DNA of 64,000 nucleotides, taken from the NCBI GenBank assembly GCA_030522415.1, contig CM060108.1, positions 36,862,756-36,926,755 on the forward strand. Direction: 5' to 3'. A model generated the notes under the pieces. It was given only the letters and a program-made list of their open reading frames with translations, had not been told where the DNA came from and ran no database searches. Shown here in pieces: positions 23,279-36,009 of the stretch. Origin of the DNA: Channallabes apus (taxonomy: Eukaryota; Chordata; Actinopteri; Siluriformes; Clariidae). Within the stretch, counting starts at the first letter, position 1. Each line of letters opens with the position of its first letter. Position numbers and translations under genes: made by a program.

Positions 23279-23461
23279 CAAGTGTCACTGCATTGACAAA
23301 TTAGTTAATTATTAGATTTAATGTAATATTTTTGGATAGTAGTTCATTCATTCATTCATTCATTCATTCATTCATCTTCTATGCCGCTTTATCCTGTGAT
23401 CAGGGTCGCGGGGTAGTAGTGTTGGATTGAATTAACTAATTTGTCAATGCAGTGGCACTTG
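23279..23461. repeat. 32-bp inverted repeat around a SINE tail
   Basis: Arms 23279-23310 and 23430-23461 are inverted copies with 31 of 32 positions matching, separated by about 119 nt. The loop holds an ATTC-repeat run (about 23343-23374) followed by CTTCTATGCCGCTTTATCCT and AGGGTCGCGGGG, the minus-strand 3' tail of the SINE family seen whole at 35656. Confidence 0.85.
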
Positions 23462-24870
23462 AAGTGCCAAATTTCTCAAATGATTCTGTTCTGGTGTTTA
23501 GTATATTATAATTAAGCAATATCACACTTGAGGTCTTGTTGCTGTACTGAATATCCGCACGGGTATGATGCGTTGTAGGCATGTGTGAAGTGCAGAAGGC
23601 AACACAGCCGTGCTGATATTGCACAAAACCTCAAAGGAATCCATTTGTTATTATCAGATTATAACACACATTCTTCTGTGACTGAGAGTTAGCGACCAAA
23701 TGTTAGTGACCAAAAGTTAGCGACCATTAATTAGTGTAATTAACAGGGGTGAAAATAATTTAATGTTCTTACCGATGCTAAGTACAGTAGCTAAAATAAA
23801 TAATAGAGGTGAATGACAGTACTGAGAAACTTAAGAGATCTATTTAATATTTTCAGTTATAACAGGGCATATCATATCTTGTTCTACACATCAAGTATCA
23901 GTCTATTATCAGATGTGTTTTCTTGCTGATTAAATGACTGGTATTGAATTTGGGTTTTGGCAGGCAGCTAATTTCTCTTTTTTTTAACCAGTACTGCTAC
24001 TTTAACCTATGTTAGTGATCAACAGTTAGTGTAATTAATGATTGTTAGAACACCTGAGTCTCAGTGTGACATATACAGTAGTTAAACATCCCGGTGATGT
24101 TATTCTTTATTATCCCCACTTTTGGAAAACTTTTTTTGGAATATTGTTCAGCAAGCATTTACTTATTTATTGATCTACAATAACCCCTTAACATCACTAA
24201 GAGGCCTGCTGAATCCAGAGCCTATAGGAACATACAGTATGTAGAGCACTGTATAGGATAAATACGTGGACATTGGATCTGTGAGGTGGCAGCACTACCC
24301 ATTGGGCCACCATAGTCTGTCCTGCAATGGACACAACTCAGAGTAACTGATTTCAGTTTTTCCAGTTTATTTTGAACAGCAGTGATTGCTTTTGGCACTG
24401 GGAACATTTGTGGTGTCATTGGCTTTTGTAGGAAATAAACAAACACTTTTACAAGTTTAGAATTTCATCCTTTAACCCCAAGATCAATGTGCCTTAGTTA
24501 TCACACACAAACCTTTTTCAGCTACTTTATTTCCAGAGAAGCATTTTTAAACGCTTGCTGAATTTTTTCCTCTCTGAAAATGACCTGTTTCAAATGAGCT
24601 CAGTATTAAAAGATGGAAAGCAATCTTGCTGATGCAAATGTATGAAGTTTAGCATGGAGCCAAGCATGAAAGCCCCAGACTGCAATACAGGAACCTACAG
24701 AGTAACTCTATCCACAACCTGGCATTGCCTCACATTGTGTTTAACATTGTGTGATATTTTTCCTTTTGGCTGTTCGTTCCAGTGACTGTTAACATTCTAG
24801 AAGAAATGAAGCATAATAATCCTTACACAAGGTCTACAAATATAAACCATTATATATTTTATATATAAAC
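23462..24870. other. svep1 intron 1, no gene seen
   Basis: AT-rich. It has a small phrase repeat (GTTAGCGACCAAA/TGTTAGTGACCAAAA at about 23687-23726). No exon or element ends are recognised. Confidence 0.5.
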
Positions 24871-25533
24871 TAGGGCCGGGACTTTAACGCGTTAATTTAG
24901 ATGAATTGATTACACAAACATAACGCGTTAAATTTTTTTACGCATTTTAATGGCACTTATTTTTGCACCGCGGAACGTTTCTCACTGGATGAGTTTCGGG
25001 GGACCGAATATACTGGAGCACCAACTAGCGTTCAGACAAAAACAAACCACAGTGAACATGGACAATGAAGCTGATGAGACCGCTTTGACTGGCCCTGTGT
25101 GTTATGTTTGCATCAATATGCACAACTAACATCGATAATATTACTTGCTTTTTGTGTGAGACAACCAGAGGAAAAGAAACGGAAGCATGGAGAAAACGGT
25201 ATTCTTCTTTTACTGCATTCAGTGCACACGACACATATAGTATACAGCGCGGTATTGCCCCCTGGTGGCCCGCCAGTGAATTAACATCAAACTCAAATAT
25301 ATTACACTGTGGATGGGAAATTTAGTTATAAAAAACTAATGGATGGAAGAGCATGGTTGTGTGCAAGCTGTGCAACAAAGAATTCGCATATCACCGCAGG
25401 ACATCGAGCCTCAAGTATCACCTAGGGTGATATAAAATAAGGTCAAATATTTATATGCGATTAAAATGCAATTAATTTCGATTAATTAATTACAAAGCCT
25501 CTAATTAATTTTTTTAATCTAATAATATAGACC
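24871..25533 (+). mobile_element. hAT-type transposon relic with BED-finger remnant
   Basis: Starts TAGGGCCGGGACTTTAACGC, with repeated AACGCGTTAA words, and ends in ATTAATTT/GATTAATTAATT words, like abundant fish hAT non-autonomous elements. At 25353-25427 the + strand encodes a short piece VVCKLCNKEFAYHRRTSSLK followed by YHL, which looks like a BED-type zinc finger, the DNA-binding domain at the start of hAT transposases. It is cut off by a stop and the catalytic region is missing. The element is flanked by a 22-bp perfect direct repeat (24841-24862 and 25537-25558), longer than the usual 8-bp hAT duplication. Confidence 0.65.
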
Positions 25534-27498
25534 TAATATAAACCATTATATATTTTATGCCATATTGCTGTTGAATTAACAAGATTATACTGTAAATCAC
25601 ATTATACTGTACAACTGTGCTCATACTAATGCATTATTATATTTATGGTAACAGTTCATCCAGATAGACTTGGGTGGATGTGCCACGTAATATATGACTA
25701 ATAATAAATTAGTTTAAAGGTTTTTTTCATTAATTTTCAGCATGAGAGTTTATTTATTATTATTTTTTTATGTGGCCAAAACAATTGATCCTACAAATAA
25801 AATGGACAATTGCTGTGATTATAACAGGAATAAAACATATGTACAGTTTTATGTGCTGTTTTTGTAAACGTAGACCATGATAGGTCTACCTCACCCCACC
25901 CCACCCATATATTTTTATGATAGGCTGGCTTGTGGAATTTAATTATGAGTAGAAGTTCACAAGTGTTTAGGAAGTGAAATAGCATGACTGAGAGGGCTCT
26001 TTCTTTAAATAGCATACATTCCAGCTCCCTTTAAAGTTTAGTGTAAGTTAACACGTTGAATGAGATACAGAAGGTGCTACTGACACCATTGTGTGTTTCT
26101 GTGTGAGTTGGTGAATGATAAGAAGGTGAACGTTCATATGAAATAGAAGTGTTCACATTACTGGCCTGCTTAACTGTCACAGGTCTTACAGAGTGGAGTG
26201 CAAATCACATTATTCCAGTAAGCTCAATTTTGATGCCAAGATTATTACAGCATCATGTCCATTTACTGAGATGAGGCTAGTGTTATTTTGTTTTCTTTGG
26301 AAAAACATAGACTATTGCATATTCTGGATGCATTCAGCATTGTTTTTACTAATAACAATCAGGGAAGACCACTTAATTAGAAACACTTAATTAGAATTGT
26401 CCAAACTGTGGACTCTTACTGTAGGTCTTATAATATATAAATACTGTAGAATGAAAATAGGCAATGCCTGGATAAACTGTGATTGGTGCTATGCAGGCAA
26501 AATCACCTCACAGGTCTCCTTAATACTCAGCTTAGATGCATTGTCTTTAGTATTCTTGAAATAGACTCTAGAATCACTGCCATTCTGTCCATGGCCATCT
26601 GATTACTGAAGATCAATGATTGAATTAATGTCTTAACAAAAATGATGGAATTCCATTTCCAGACATTATCAAACTCAATGTCAGACCCCATGCCAGTTTA
26701 TAAACAAAAAACGTCAGGATCTGGAATTCAGTTTGACAAAAAAATGTAAATCCCACAGATGCAAGAGATGTTTAATATACAACTGTGCCAACATGTGTTT
26801 CTTTTCTTTTCTTTTCTTTTTTATGATTTTCTGTAAATGATTATATTTGTGTACACCAGATGGGTAACTACATGTGTATCTTGTTACAACACTGGAAAGG
26901 GAGAACTATACAGTAACTCATCAATAGTTTCACTTCATTTTGTTGAGTTTTGTCTTGTCTAAAATATATACTCATTACAGTTTTATATGTAGATTGTAAG
27001 CTTTATTGGGTTTGAACCAAGTAAACTTTACAGTCCTTTAATTATAAAAAAAAGTCTTACAATTATGCTATTCACTTGACTTGGGAATACTCTTTGGCAA
27101 GGTCAGTGCCATAGTGTTACGTGTGTGCCAGGTGTTCTTATTCAGGTCTACTGTAGATGAGAAGGCACAAGCCATTCTGGTATTTGGAGGCCCCTTAAAT
27201 CTGCATAGTGCCAAAGAGATTAGAGTTAAGCCACTGGTGGGAGGCTCAATTTAACCTCAGGGCAAATGGCTTAAGGCAGAGGAGTGGTATCCTCTAGCTG
27301 CCACTTGAGCTGAAAAATGTGGTCATTTACAAGCTAAAGAAATCTCAGATGACACTTGAGAAGCACATGTTCTAGGGGAATTGAGAGATGAAATTAGTGG
27401 TTAGAACTGCCTCACTCAATATCAGTGCTGGACCTCACTAACTTCACAGTCAAATCCTCAAAAACCACATATGGGCATCTTATAAACCATATACAGTA
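25534..27498. other. svep1 intron 1, no gene seen
   Basis: AT-rich intron. Short frames at 25791-26015 (minus) and 26193-26390 have no recognisable content. A small TTTTC repeat is near 26800-26820. No family-specific repeat is identified. Confidence 0.5.
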
Positions 27499-29025
27499 CA
27501 GTGGGGCAAAAAAGTATTTAGTCAGCCACCAATTGTGCAAGTTCCCATATACTTAAAAATAGGATATCTCTCATAGGTATACCTCAACTTTGAGAGACAA
27601 AATAAGGGGGGGGGGGGGGAATCCAAAAAATTACATTGTAGGATTTTAAAAGAATTAATTTGCAAATTATGGTGGAAAATAAATATTTGGTCAATAACAA
27701 CATTTCATTTTAATACTTTGTTATATACACTTTGTTGGCAATGACAGAGTTTAAATGTTTTCTGTAAGTCTTCGCAAGGTTTTCACACACTGTTGCTGGT
27801 ATTTTGGCCCATTGCTTCATGCAGATCTCCTCTAGAGCAGTGGTATTTTGGGACTGTCCCTGGGCAACATGGACTTTCAACTGCCTCCAAAGATTTTCTA
27901 TGGGGTTGAGATCTGGAGACTGGCTAGGCCACTCCAGGACCTTGAAATGCTTCTTACAAAGCCACTCCTTCATTACCCGGGTGGTGTGTTTGGGATCATG
28001 GTCATGCTGAAAGACCCAGCCACGTTTCATCTTCAATGCCCTTGCTAATGGAAGGAGGTTTTCACTCAAAATCTTACAATACATGGCCCCATTCATTCTT
28101 TCCTTTACACGGATCAGTCATCTTGGTCCATTTGGAGAAAAACATCCCCAAAGCATGATGTTTCCACCCCCAAGCTTCACAGTAGGTTTGGTGTTCTTTG
28201 GATGCAACTCAGCATTCTTTCTCCTCCAAACACGAAGTTCTATTTTGGTTTCATCTGACCATATGACATTCTCCCAATCCTCTTCTGGATCATCCAAATG
28301 CTCTCTAGCAAATTTCAGACGGGCCTGGACATGTACTGGCTTAAGCAGGGGGACACGTCTGGCACTTCAGGATTTGAGTCCCTGGCGGCGCAGTGTGTTA
28401 CTGATGGCAGCCTTTATTACTTTGGTCCGAGCTCTCTGCAGGTCATTCACTAGGTCCCCCCGTGTGGTTCTGGGGTTTTTGCTCTGAGTTCTTATGATCT
28501 TTTTGACCCCACTTGGTGAGATCTTGTGTGGAGCTCCAGATCGAGGGAGATCATCAGTGGTCTAGTATGTCTTCCATTTTCTAATAATTGCTCCCACAGT
28601 TAATTGTTTCACACCAAGCTGCTACCTATTGCAGACTCGGTCTTCCCAGCCTGGTACAGGTCTTTAGTTTCTGGTGCCCTTTGACAGCTCTTTGGTCTTG
28701 GCCATAGTGGAGTTTGGAGTGTGACTGTTTGAGGTTGTAGACAGGTGTCTTTTTATACTGATAACAGATGCCATTAATACAGGTAATGAGTGGAGGACAG
28801 AGGAGCCTCTTAAAGAAGAAGTTACAGGTTTGTAAGAGCCAGAAATCTTGCTTGATTGTAGGTGACCAAATACTTATTTTACAGAGGTATTCATCAATTA
28901 ATTCATTAAAAATGTGATTATCTGGATTATTTTTCTTATTTTGTCTCTCATAGTTGAGGTATACCTATGATTAAAATTACAGGCCTCTCTCATCTTTTTA
29001 AGTGAGAGAACTTTTTGCCCCACTG
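27499..29025 (-). mobile_element. Tc1/mariner element, both ends present
   Basis: Both ends read CAGTGGGGCAAAAA from outside in and both abut TA, the Tc1 target duplication. A second inverted block is shared inside (ATAGGTATACCTCAACT near 27576 and its complement near 28950). A 13-G run at 27606-27618 has expanded in the left subterminal region. The element is about 1.53 kb, the normal size for a Tc1 unit, with one decayed transposase gene on the minus strand. Confidence 0.9.
27710..28705 (-). pseudogene. Tc1-type transposase pseudogene
   Basis: Read on the minus strand. An ATG at 28703-28705 starts a Met-Ala-Lys-Thr-Lys-Glu-Leu-Ser-like N-terminus. The last 128 codons (28096 to 27710) are intact and hold the second catalytic aspartate block (HDHDPKHTT) and the third acidic residue block ([11 protein letters not shown]), ending ...ITKY. 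The middle is interrupted by frame changes and stops, so no full transposase can be made. The normal product would be a DDE cut-and-paste transposase of about 340 residues. Confidence 0.85.
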
Positions 29026-30340
29026 TATACAGTATACGTACAGGTACAGTATATACAGTATATAATCAATAAACAGTATATTCATATTTTGCCTGCATCA
29101 AAATAAGAGAAAATACTGTTGGTTTGCTAATACCCTGACTTGATTTCATAATGCACATAATTAATTTGTGGTTAATTTGATCTTTTTGTTCATTTAACCA
29201 AATACATATAAAAAAATAAAATACATCTGTATAGTGCTATAGTGCTTTCCTGTAGAACAATTTCTGCCTTACAGCTAAGTTTAGTAGTTTAGATCTACAA
29301 AAGTGCCACCTGAGTCATAATACAAAGATTATTGATTCATTTCCAGCATATATTGATCCATAATTTCAGATATTTTCATATTGGTTTATTTGGTGCATAA
29401 TTGATTCAAATTACATGTGAATTCATTCTATGAGTGACAGGGTCACAAAATCTAAAGAAGAATATATTCTTAGAACTCTTATGAAGGATATAATCACAAC
29501 CTAACTAGTTGAAAATAGGAAGGAAACCTAATTCAAGAGCAGTTTATCATGAGCACAAGAGCAGTTCCCTGGTCCTTCTCCATTTAATTTCAGCTTCATT
29601 TCCTTATGTTACTTTCTGAAATACTGTAAGGTGGGCTTGTTTTTTAAATCTCAGCATTTTCCTTTAATCTTTTTCCTCACCAACATTTAATGAGGCACTG
29701 CTGAGGTCCTCTCGGTTTCAAATGCACTCCCTCCTATCATGTGTTTCTCTTCGATTACAGACAAGTTAGCCAACTGTTTAAGGAATCTTTCTTGATTTAA
29801 ATATAGTGCACATATAACTGACTGCAGATTCCATATCAGATTGCACTACCAGGAGGAATTTTATTTCCTCTCTCTCTCTCTCTCTATCTCTGTGTTTGTA
29901 TGTGTGTTTGAAACAAATTGATAAGTTGTTAGATAAGTGATGTTTGGCAGTAATCAATTAACCATACCCTGCAAAGAATTTGCCCCATGCCCCACCTCGT
30001 CAGTTTCTTGGACAATGCAGTTCACCCATTATTCAGTCAGACGTGGAGTAAGAGCAACACTCATTTGTAAGGTAATATTAGAATCCATGTCCATAAAAAT
30101 GACAGAGTTAAAGAGAGTTTTTGACAGTTTGGGGGGATTAAGCTCACCACATTCAGTCAAGAGAAGCAGTCACATAGTGCTGTAGATTAGAGTCTGTCAT
30201 TTACAGTTTTTGTTATGAGGGAGGTACTGCCAGTCAAAAGTTTAAACCGTCTAACTCTATGGTCCTGATTTTTGTAAAACAATGCTGAAGGCATCCAAAA
30301 TCTTCAGTAATCTTCTTTGGACAGTCAATATTGAAATGTA
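29026..30340. other. svep1 intron 1, no gene seen
   Basis: AT-rich DNA rich in ACAGTATA words next to the Tc1 right end. A CTCT/TGTG patch is near 29870-29910. The frame at 29937-30185 has no recognisable domain. Confidence 0.5.
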
Positions 30341-30455
30341 TGGATTGGCACGCTGTCCAGGGTGTACCCTGCCTCGTGCCCAGAGTCTCCTGGGATAGGC
30401 TCCAGGTCCCCACGACCCTAAATACAGGATAAAGCGGTATAGAAGAAGATGAAGA
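30341..30455 (+). repeat. SINE 3' tail fragment
   Basis: Contains TGGATTGGCACGCTGTCCAG, GGTGTACCCTGCCTCGTGCC, CTGGGATAGGCTCCAGGTCC and GGATAAAGCGGTATAGAAGA, the conserved 3' domain also present at 35880-36009. The tRNA-like head is missing, a typical 5' truncation. Confidence 0.85.
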
Positions 30456-31685
30456 TATTGAAATGTCTCTGCTACTTATACTCTATACATCCTTCATAAT
30501 GACTCTAATCTGAGGTTTGTTAATTGGTGATTTCTGAGGCTGGTAACTCTAAATTAACTTCTCCTCTGCAGCAGGGGTAAGCTTTGGTCCGTGATGGTCT
30601 TCATGAGAGCCAGTTTCATCATGGTGCTTTGTATCTTAAAATTAAATAATACTACCTTTGTTTTCATTGTAATAATGAAAACTAATTTATTTCATAGTTC
30701 TGACATCTCCAGTATTGGTCTAGCATGTATAAAATAAAGCTCGCAGCAAAAATAAGAAGGCGTGTCCAAACTTTTATATGTATCAATACACTGAACCTGT
30801 AATTTAAATTACAGCCAGCACTACTGTGAGAGCTGCTGTTATAGAAAATTTATCAAAACTAATCAGAATTAGCAGTGTTGTTTAAATGATTCCTTCATCA
30901 CATTAGTCTTTGTTTTAGTTCAAAGGTTTATGCTGGAAGCACATTTGTTGCACATTTGTGTTATATATTATTTTCAAAATGTTCCCATGAACATTTTAAG
31001 ATTACTTTAAGATCTAATGTTGCTCAACAGCACAAGATTGGAAGAGATTCATTTTATCCAGCTGAGGATGTTTTTGACCTTCGTGATCATGTTGATGTTG
31101 TTAGTTTATGGCACTTGAGGCAAGAACTGATATCAATTCAAGAAAAAAGAAAAAAAAAAGGTACTGCTTCAAATTCTGAACAAGCATGGAGCTGTTTTAT
31201 TTGGACGCATCCAGTTCTCTTTCTTTATCTGTTTTGGATTTTTTAAAGATGAGCTATCCCAGACTGGAACTGGAACAAAGTCCCATAAATCAAATATGCA
31301 AAAACTTTCTCATGAAAGATTTTTTTTCCTCTTCTCTTTCAATCTTTTTTCTACTCTTCTCCCCTTGGGAATTTTTGTACAGGTGAAATCTCAGAGGATT
31401 AAGAAAAGACACTTAACATTTTACACTAATCTGAGAGAGAACATTTCCTGAAGCCCTTCCAGGTTTGTCTAGTTATGTTCTGTAATCCACACATTATTTA
31501 AAACCAACTTAGATGTAAATACATCATGCTAAAACATGACCCAAGTGTCTGCTGGCTGCATGTTGAATTTGCCAGGGGTATGAATAATTTCTGACTTGAT
31601 CGATATGATAGTTCCGGGCTTGACTGACTTGAGGTTTTCAGCTACATTATACTATATGCTGAAAGGCCCATGCATTACTGAAATA
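30456..31685. other. svep1 intron 1, no gene seen
   Basis: Short open frames at 30956-31246 and 31186-31386 have no domain match that I can recognise. No element ends are visible. Ordinary AT-rich intron. Confidence 0.5.
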
Positions 31686-33114
31686 CAGTGGCTTGCAAAA
31701 GTATTCGGCCCCCTTGAACTTTTCCACATTTTGTCACATTACAGCCACAAACATGAATCAATTTTATTGGAATTCCACGTGAAAGACCAATACAAAGTGG
31801 TGTACACATGAGAAGTGGAATGAAAATCATACATGATTCCATACATTTTTTTTTACAAATAAATAACTGCAAAGTGGGGTGTGCATAATTATTCAGCCCC
31901 CTTTGGTCTGAGTGCAGTCAGTTGCCCATAGACATTGCCTGATGAGTGCTAATGACTAAATTGAGTGCACCTGTGTGTAATCTAATGTCAGTACAAATAC
32001 AGCTGCTCTGTGACGGCCTCAGAGGTTGTCTAAGAGAATATTGGGAGCAACAACACCATGAAGTCCAAAGAACACACCAGACAGGTCAGGAATAAAGTTA
32101 TTGAGAAATTTAAAGCAGGCTTAGGCTACAAAAAGATTTCCAAAGCCTTGAACATCCCACGGAGCACTGTTCAAGTGATCATTCAGAAATGGAAGGAGTA
32201 TGGAACAACTGTAAACCTACCAAGACAAGGCCATCCACCTAAACTCACAGGCCGAACAAGGAGAGCGCTGATCAGAAATGCAGCCAAGAGGCCCATGGTG
32301 ACTCTGGACGAGCTGCAGAGATCTACAGCTCAGGTGGGGGAATCTGTCCATAGGACAACTATTAGTCGTGCACTGCACAAAGTTGGCCTTTATGGAAGAG
32401 TGGCAAGAAGAAAGCCATTGTTAACAGAAAACCATAAGAAGTCCCGTTTGCAGTTTGCCACAAGCCATGTGGGGGACACAGCAAACATGTGGAAGAAGGT
32501 GCTCTAGTCAGATGAGACCAAAATTGAACTTTTTGGCCAAAACGCTATGTGTGGCGGAGAACTAACACTGCACATCACTCTGAACACACCATCCCCACTG
32601 TCAAATATGGTGGTGGCAGCATCATGCTCTGGGGTGCTTCTCTTCAGCAGGGACAGGGAAGCTGGTCAGAGTTGATGGGAAGATGGATGGAGCCAAATAC
32701 AGGGCAATCTTGGAAGAAAACCTCTTGGAGTCTGCAAAAGACTTGAGACTGGGGCAGAGGTTCACCTTCCAGCAGGACAATGACCCTAAACATAAAGCCA
32801 GGGCAACAATGGAATGGTTTAAAACAAAACATATCCATGTGTTAGAATGGCCCAGTCAAAGTCCAGATCTAAATCCAATCGAGAATCTGTGGCAAGATCT
32901 GAAAACTGCTGTTCACAAACGCTGTCCATCTAATCTGACTGAGCTGGAGCTGTTTTGCAAAGAAGAATGGGCAAGGATTTCAGTCTCTAGATGTGCAAAG
33001 CTGGTAGAGACATACCCTAAAAGACTGGCAGCTGTAATTGCAGCAAAAGGTGCTTCTACAAAGTATTGACTCAGGGGGCTGAATAATTACGCACACCCCA
33101 CGTTGCAGTTATTT
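31686..33114 (+). mobile_element. Tc1/mariner element, right end truncated
   Basis: The left end CAGTGGCTTGCAAAAGTATT abuts TA. The subterminal block 31859-31902 is found inverted at about 33071-33114, so the terminal repeats were once about 215 bp. The outer ~170 bp of the right repeat are missing, replaced by a minus-strand SINE fragment starting at about 33115. One transposase gene, on the + strand, is decayed. Confidence 0.88.
32058..33069 (+). pseudogene. Tc1-type transposase pseudogene
   Basis: From ATG 32058, 149 intact codons give the two helix-turn-helix DNA-binding subdomains (KVIEKFKAGLGYKKISKALN onward, then a GRTRRALIRNAAKR hinge). A TAG at 32505-32507 stands where the family has the Trp just before the first catalytic Asp (next codons read S-D-E-T-K). 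Two further frame changes follow (pieces in different frames at 32549 and 32683). The C-terminal 128 codons keep QQDNDPKH and [11 protein letters not shown]. Catalytic residues survive, but the chain is broken in at least three places, so the copy is dead. Confidence 0.9.
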
Positions 33115-33262
33115 GGGAGGAAACGGGTGTACCCAGAGGAAACCACCAAGAACGGGAAAAACATACAAACTCCATGTACACAGACCCTGTAATGGGAGTC
33201 AATCCCGGCCCTAGAGGTGCAAGGTGACATTGCTAACCACTAAGTATCTGTGCCGTCCCATT
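33115..33262 (-). repeat. SINE fragment, minus strand
   Basis: Read on the minus strand this gives the head of the 35656-type SINE: GGGACGGCACAG, TTAGTGGTTAGCAATGTCAC, CTTGCACCTCTAGGGC, TCCTCTGGGTACACCCG. It is joined directly to the truncated Tc1 right end. Confidence 0.75.
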
Positions 33263-34120
33263 GCATATATTTAAATTTTTACAATTTGAAGTTTAGTTTG
33301 CACTGTAAAAACTATAACACAACAGGGTATAAATAAGCAGGCTTATCAGAGACATAACACAGAACAGGTAAACTTAATAGGAGTAAAAAAAAAAAAAAAA
33401 GACTTTACTACAGTATGCATCCCTTTAACATAGATAGTATAAATAGACCAAGACAAACCCTCTATGACATCATCCACAGGTTTTCTGAAGTTTTGAAGCT
33501 CTGGTCATTGCTATCTTGAAAGGAGTTGACTCCCCTTAACCCCAGTTAATCCATAAGTGGGCAAATGGGCGGAAGTAATGGAACCACTGATGTTGTTTCC
33601 AAAGGCCCCACCTAGCTCAGGTACTGTACCACCCACAAGCTACAATGATTGCAGTTAGCTGGTTAGCTAAAGTGATGCATGATAGATAGCTAGACGTTTG
33701 ATATCTGCAATGCAGCTGTCTGTGGTGATGGCCAATATGCCAATTATGCAAAACATGAACATTAATCATAAACTTTAAGGTATAAAATAATTTTAACTGA
33801 GTTTAACTAAGTTAAATATATATTTGAGTCAAATGAAAATTCAATCCACCCCATGCAGTTGCCATGAATAGGGAATCTGTAAATATTGAGACCAGAAAAG
33901 GCTGTAAACATGTTTATTTCTGTTGTAAATTTATGAGTTTTACAATGAAGAGGATTGACTGGCTTTTGGGGCTACCCTCTAGGGGACGTATATGGAACTG
34001 CACATTTTGACAGTGTGTTGGCTTCATTTTTCAGAACTGGAGATTGTTGATTGATAAAGGCAGGACATGACATGGAACATTTCATAAAATGTTATCAATG
34101 CTGAGAAAAACAAAACATAT
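33263..34120. other. svep1 intron 1, nothing recognised
   Basis: Contains an A-run at 33386-33401. No exon or repeat family is recognised in the rest. Confidence 0.5.
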
Positions 34121-34344
34121 GGGCCAGGGGTAGCTCAGTGGTTAAGGCATTGGAGTACGGTTCGGAAGATCCCAGGTTCAAACCCCACAACCACCAAGTT
34201 GCCACTGTTGGGCCCTTGAGCAAGGCCCTTAACCCTCAACTGCTCAGATGTGTAATGAGATAAAAAATGTAAGTCGCTCTGGATAAGAGCATCTGCTAAA
34301 TGACTAAATGTAAATGTAAATAGGCAGTAAAAAAAAAAAAAAAA
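34121..34344 (+). repeat. tRNA-derived SINE (family B)
   Basis: Head has A box TAGCTCAGTGGTTAAGGC and B box GGTTCAAACCCC at tRNA-like spacing. The middle has GGGCCCTTGAGCAAGGCCCT and the tail has GTCGCTCTGGATAAGAGCAT followed by CTGCTAAATG and a poly-A of about 17. Features of a polymerase III retroposon. A minus-strand copy of the same family is at 59125-59318. Confidence 0.88.
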
Positions 34345-34766
34345 GCTGCTTGGACTGATGCTAAGTCTGACCAACCCAGTTTACTAACCCTCTTGCTAAG
34401 TATCTACCAGCCTTGTTTAAGCACCTCTATCATAATAAAGTGCACCAAGGTCTTCATCTGAGTTTCAACTGCCAGAGAGAAGAAAAAACATCACTGTGTA
34501 AAACACACTGTGACTACATTGAGGACTAGATTCTGGACCTGTGTCACAGATGTTATAGGACTTACTGTATGTTGGAACAGGTGCATTGCATAAAAAATGT
34601 TCACAGTATGAGGATCAGTATTTGGGAACCACAGTCACAAATACATTTCGGGGGGAAAAAAGAAAAGTGTGTGTTGTGTGTTTTTCTTTGACCACTATGT
34701 GGGCAAAGGAAAGGAGCAATGGAGGAGCAATGGTTTACAGAACAGCTGTGTCACCCCATAATTACT

Positions 34767-34768
<2 letters not shown>
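34345..34768. other. svep1 intron 1, nothing recognised
   Basis: No repeat family or exon recognised. The frame at 34586-34768 ends at the TG array and has no domain signature. Confidence 0.5.
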
Positions 34769-35165
<397 letters not shown>

Positions 35166-35642
35166 TGTATTATTGTCAGATTGCAGGACTGTTTTTAAAA
35201 GTTAATATTTGGAACGTATGATTTGGAAAGATGTATGTGATGTAAGTCCTAATTAGTGTTAGTTTGGTAGTTAGTTTTATTAATTAAAAAATGGAAAATA
35301 TTTTCATGAGAACACTCTGTATATAAAAAAAATACATGATAAAAAGAAGAAAACCACAGTTTGTGCAATGTTTGAAGTATTTGCTCAATTTCTTAGCTAA
35401 AAGGCCAAAAGAGGCCAGCAGATCATGTAACTCATGTTGACTGAAGAGCGCAGTCAGTGATCTCCTCTCAGTGTGTATAGCTCCACTGTTATATTTCAAA
35501 AGCGGCAGTTATTTGCGTTGTGTGTCTGAATTAAATAATGCGCTTGTCCAAACCACTAGATCAATTATCATGCGATGGGGAAACCCAGCTACTGGGTGGG
35601 ATTGGGATATAAAATATATGGGAGATTTCATTTGGAAAACGT
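35166..35642. other. svep1 intron 1, nothing recognised
   Basis: AT-rich. Short frames on both strands lack any recognisable domain. Confidence 0.5.
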
Positions 35643-35655
35643 TGTGTTCTTCTGC

Positions 35656-36009
35656 CCAGGCGCGGTGGTGTAGTGGTTAGCACTGTCGCCTTGCACCTCC
35701 AGGGTCCAGGGTTCGATTCCCGTCTCTGTGTGCATGGAGTTTGCATGCTCTCCCCGTGCTTGGTGGGTTTCCTCCGGGTACTCCGGTTTCCTCCCACAGT
35801 CCAAAGATATGCAGATTAGGCTAATTGGCGTTCCCAAATTGCCCGTAGTGTGTGATTGGGTGTGTGAGTGTGTGTATGTGTGTGTGCCCTGCGATGGATT
35901 AGCACCCTGTCCAGGGTGTACCCCGCCTAGTGCCCGAAGTCTCCTAGGATAGGCTCCAGGTCCCCCGCGACCCTGAACACAGGATTAAGCGGTATAGAAA
36001 ATGAATGAA
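35656..36009 (+). repeat. Full-length tRNA-derived SINE (family A)
   Basis: Head: A box GGTGTAGTGGTTAGCACT and B box GGTTCGATTCCC. Body: GGAGTTTGCATGCTCTCCCC, TCCTCCCACAGTCCAAAGAT, then a TG-rich stretch. Tail: TAGCACCCTGTCCAGGGTGT, CTAGGATAGGCTCCAGGTCC, GCGGTATAGAAAATGAATGA. It is flanked by a perfect 13-bp target duplication TGTGTTCTTCTGC (35643-35655 and 36010-36022), the signature of LINE-driven retroposition, so this copy is complete and fairly young. Confidence 0.95.

Noticed and set aside
34121..34200. tRNA gene (A and B boxes)
   Set aside because: Part of a longer SINE with poly-A end and a second copy in the window; not a functional tRNA. The same applies to 14107, 35656 and 55503.
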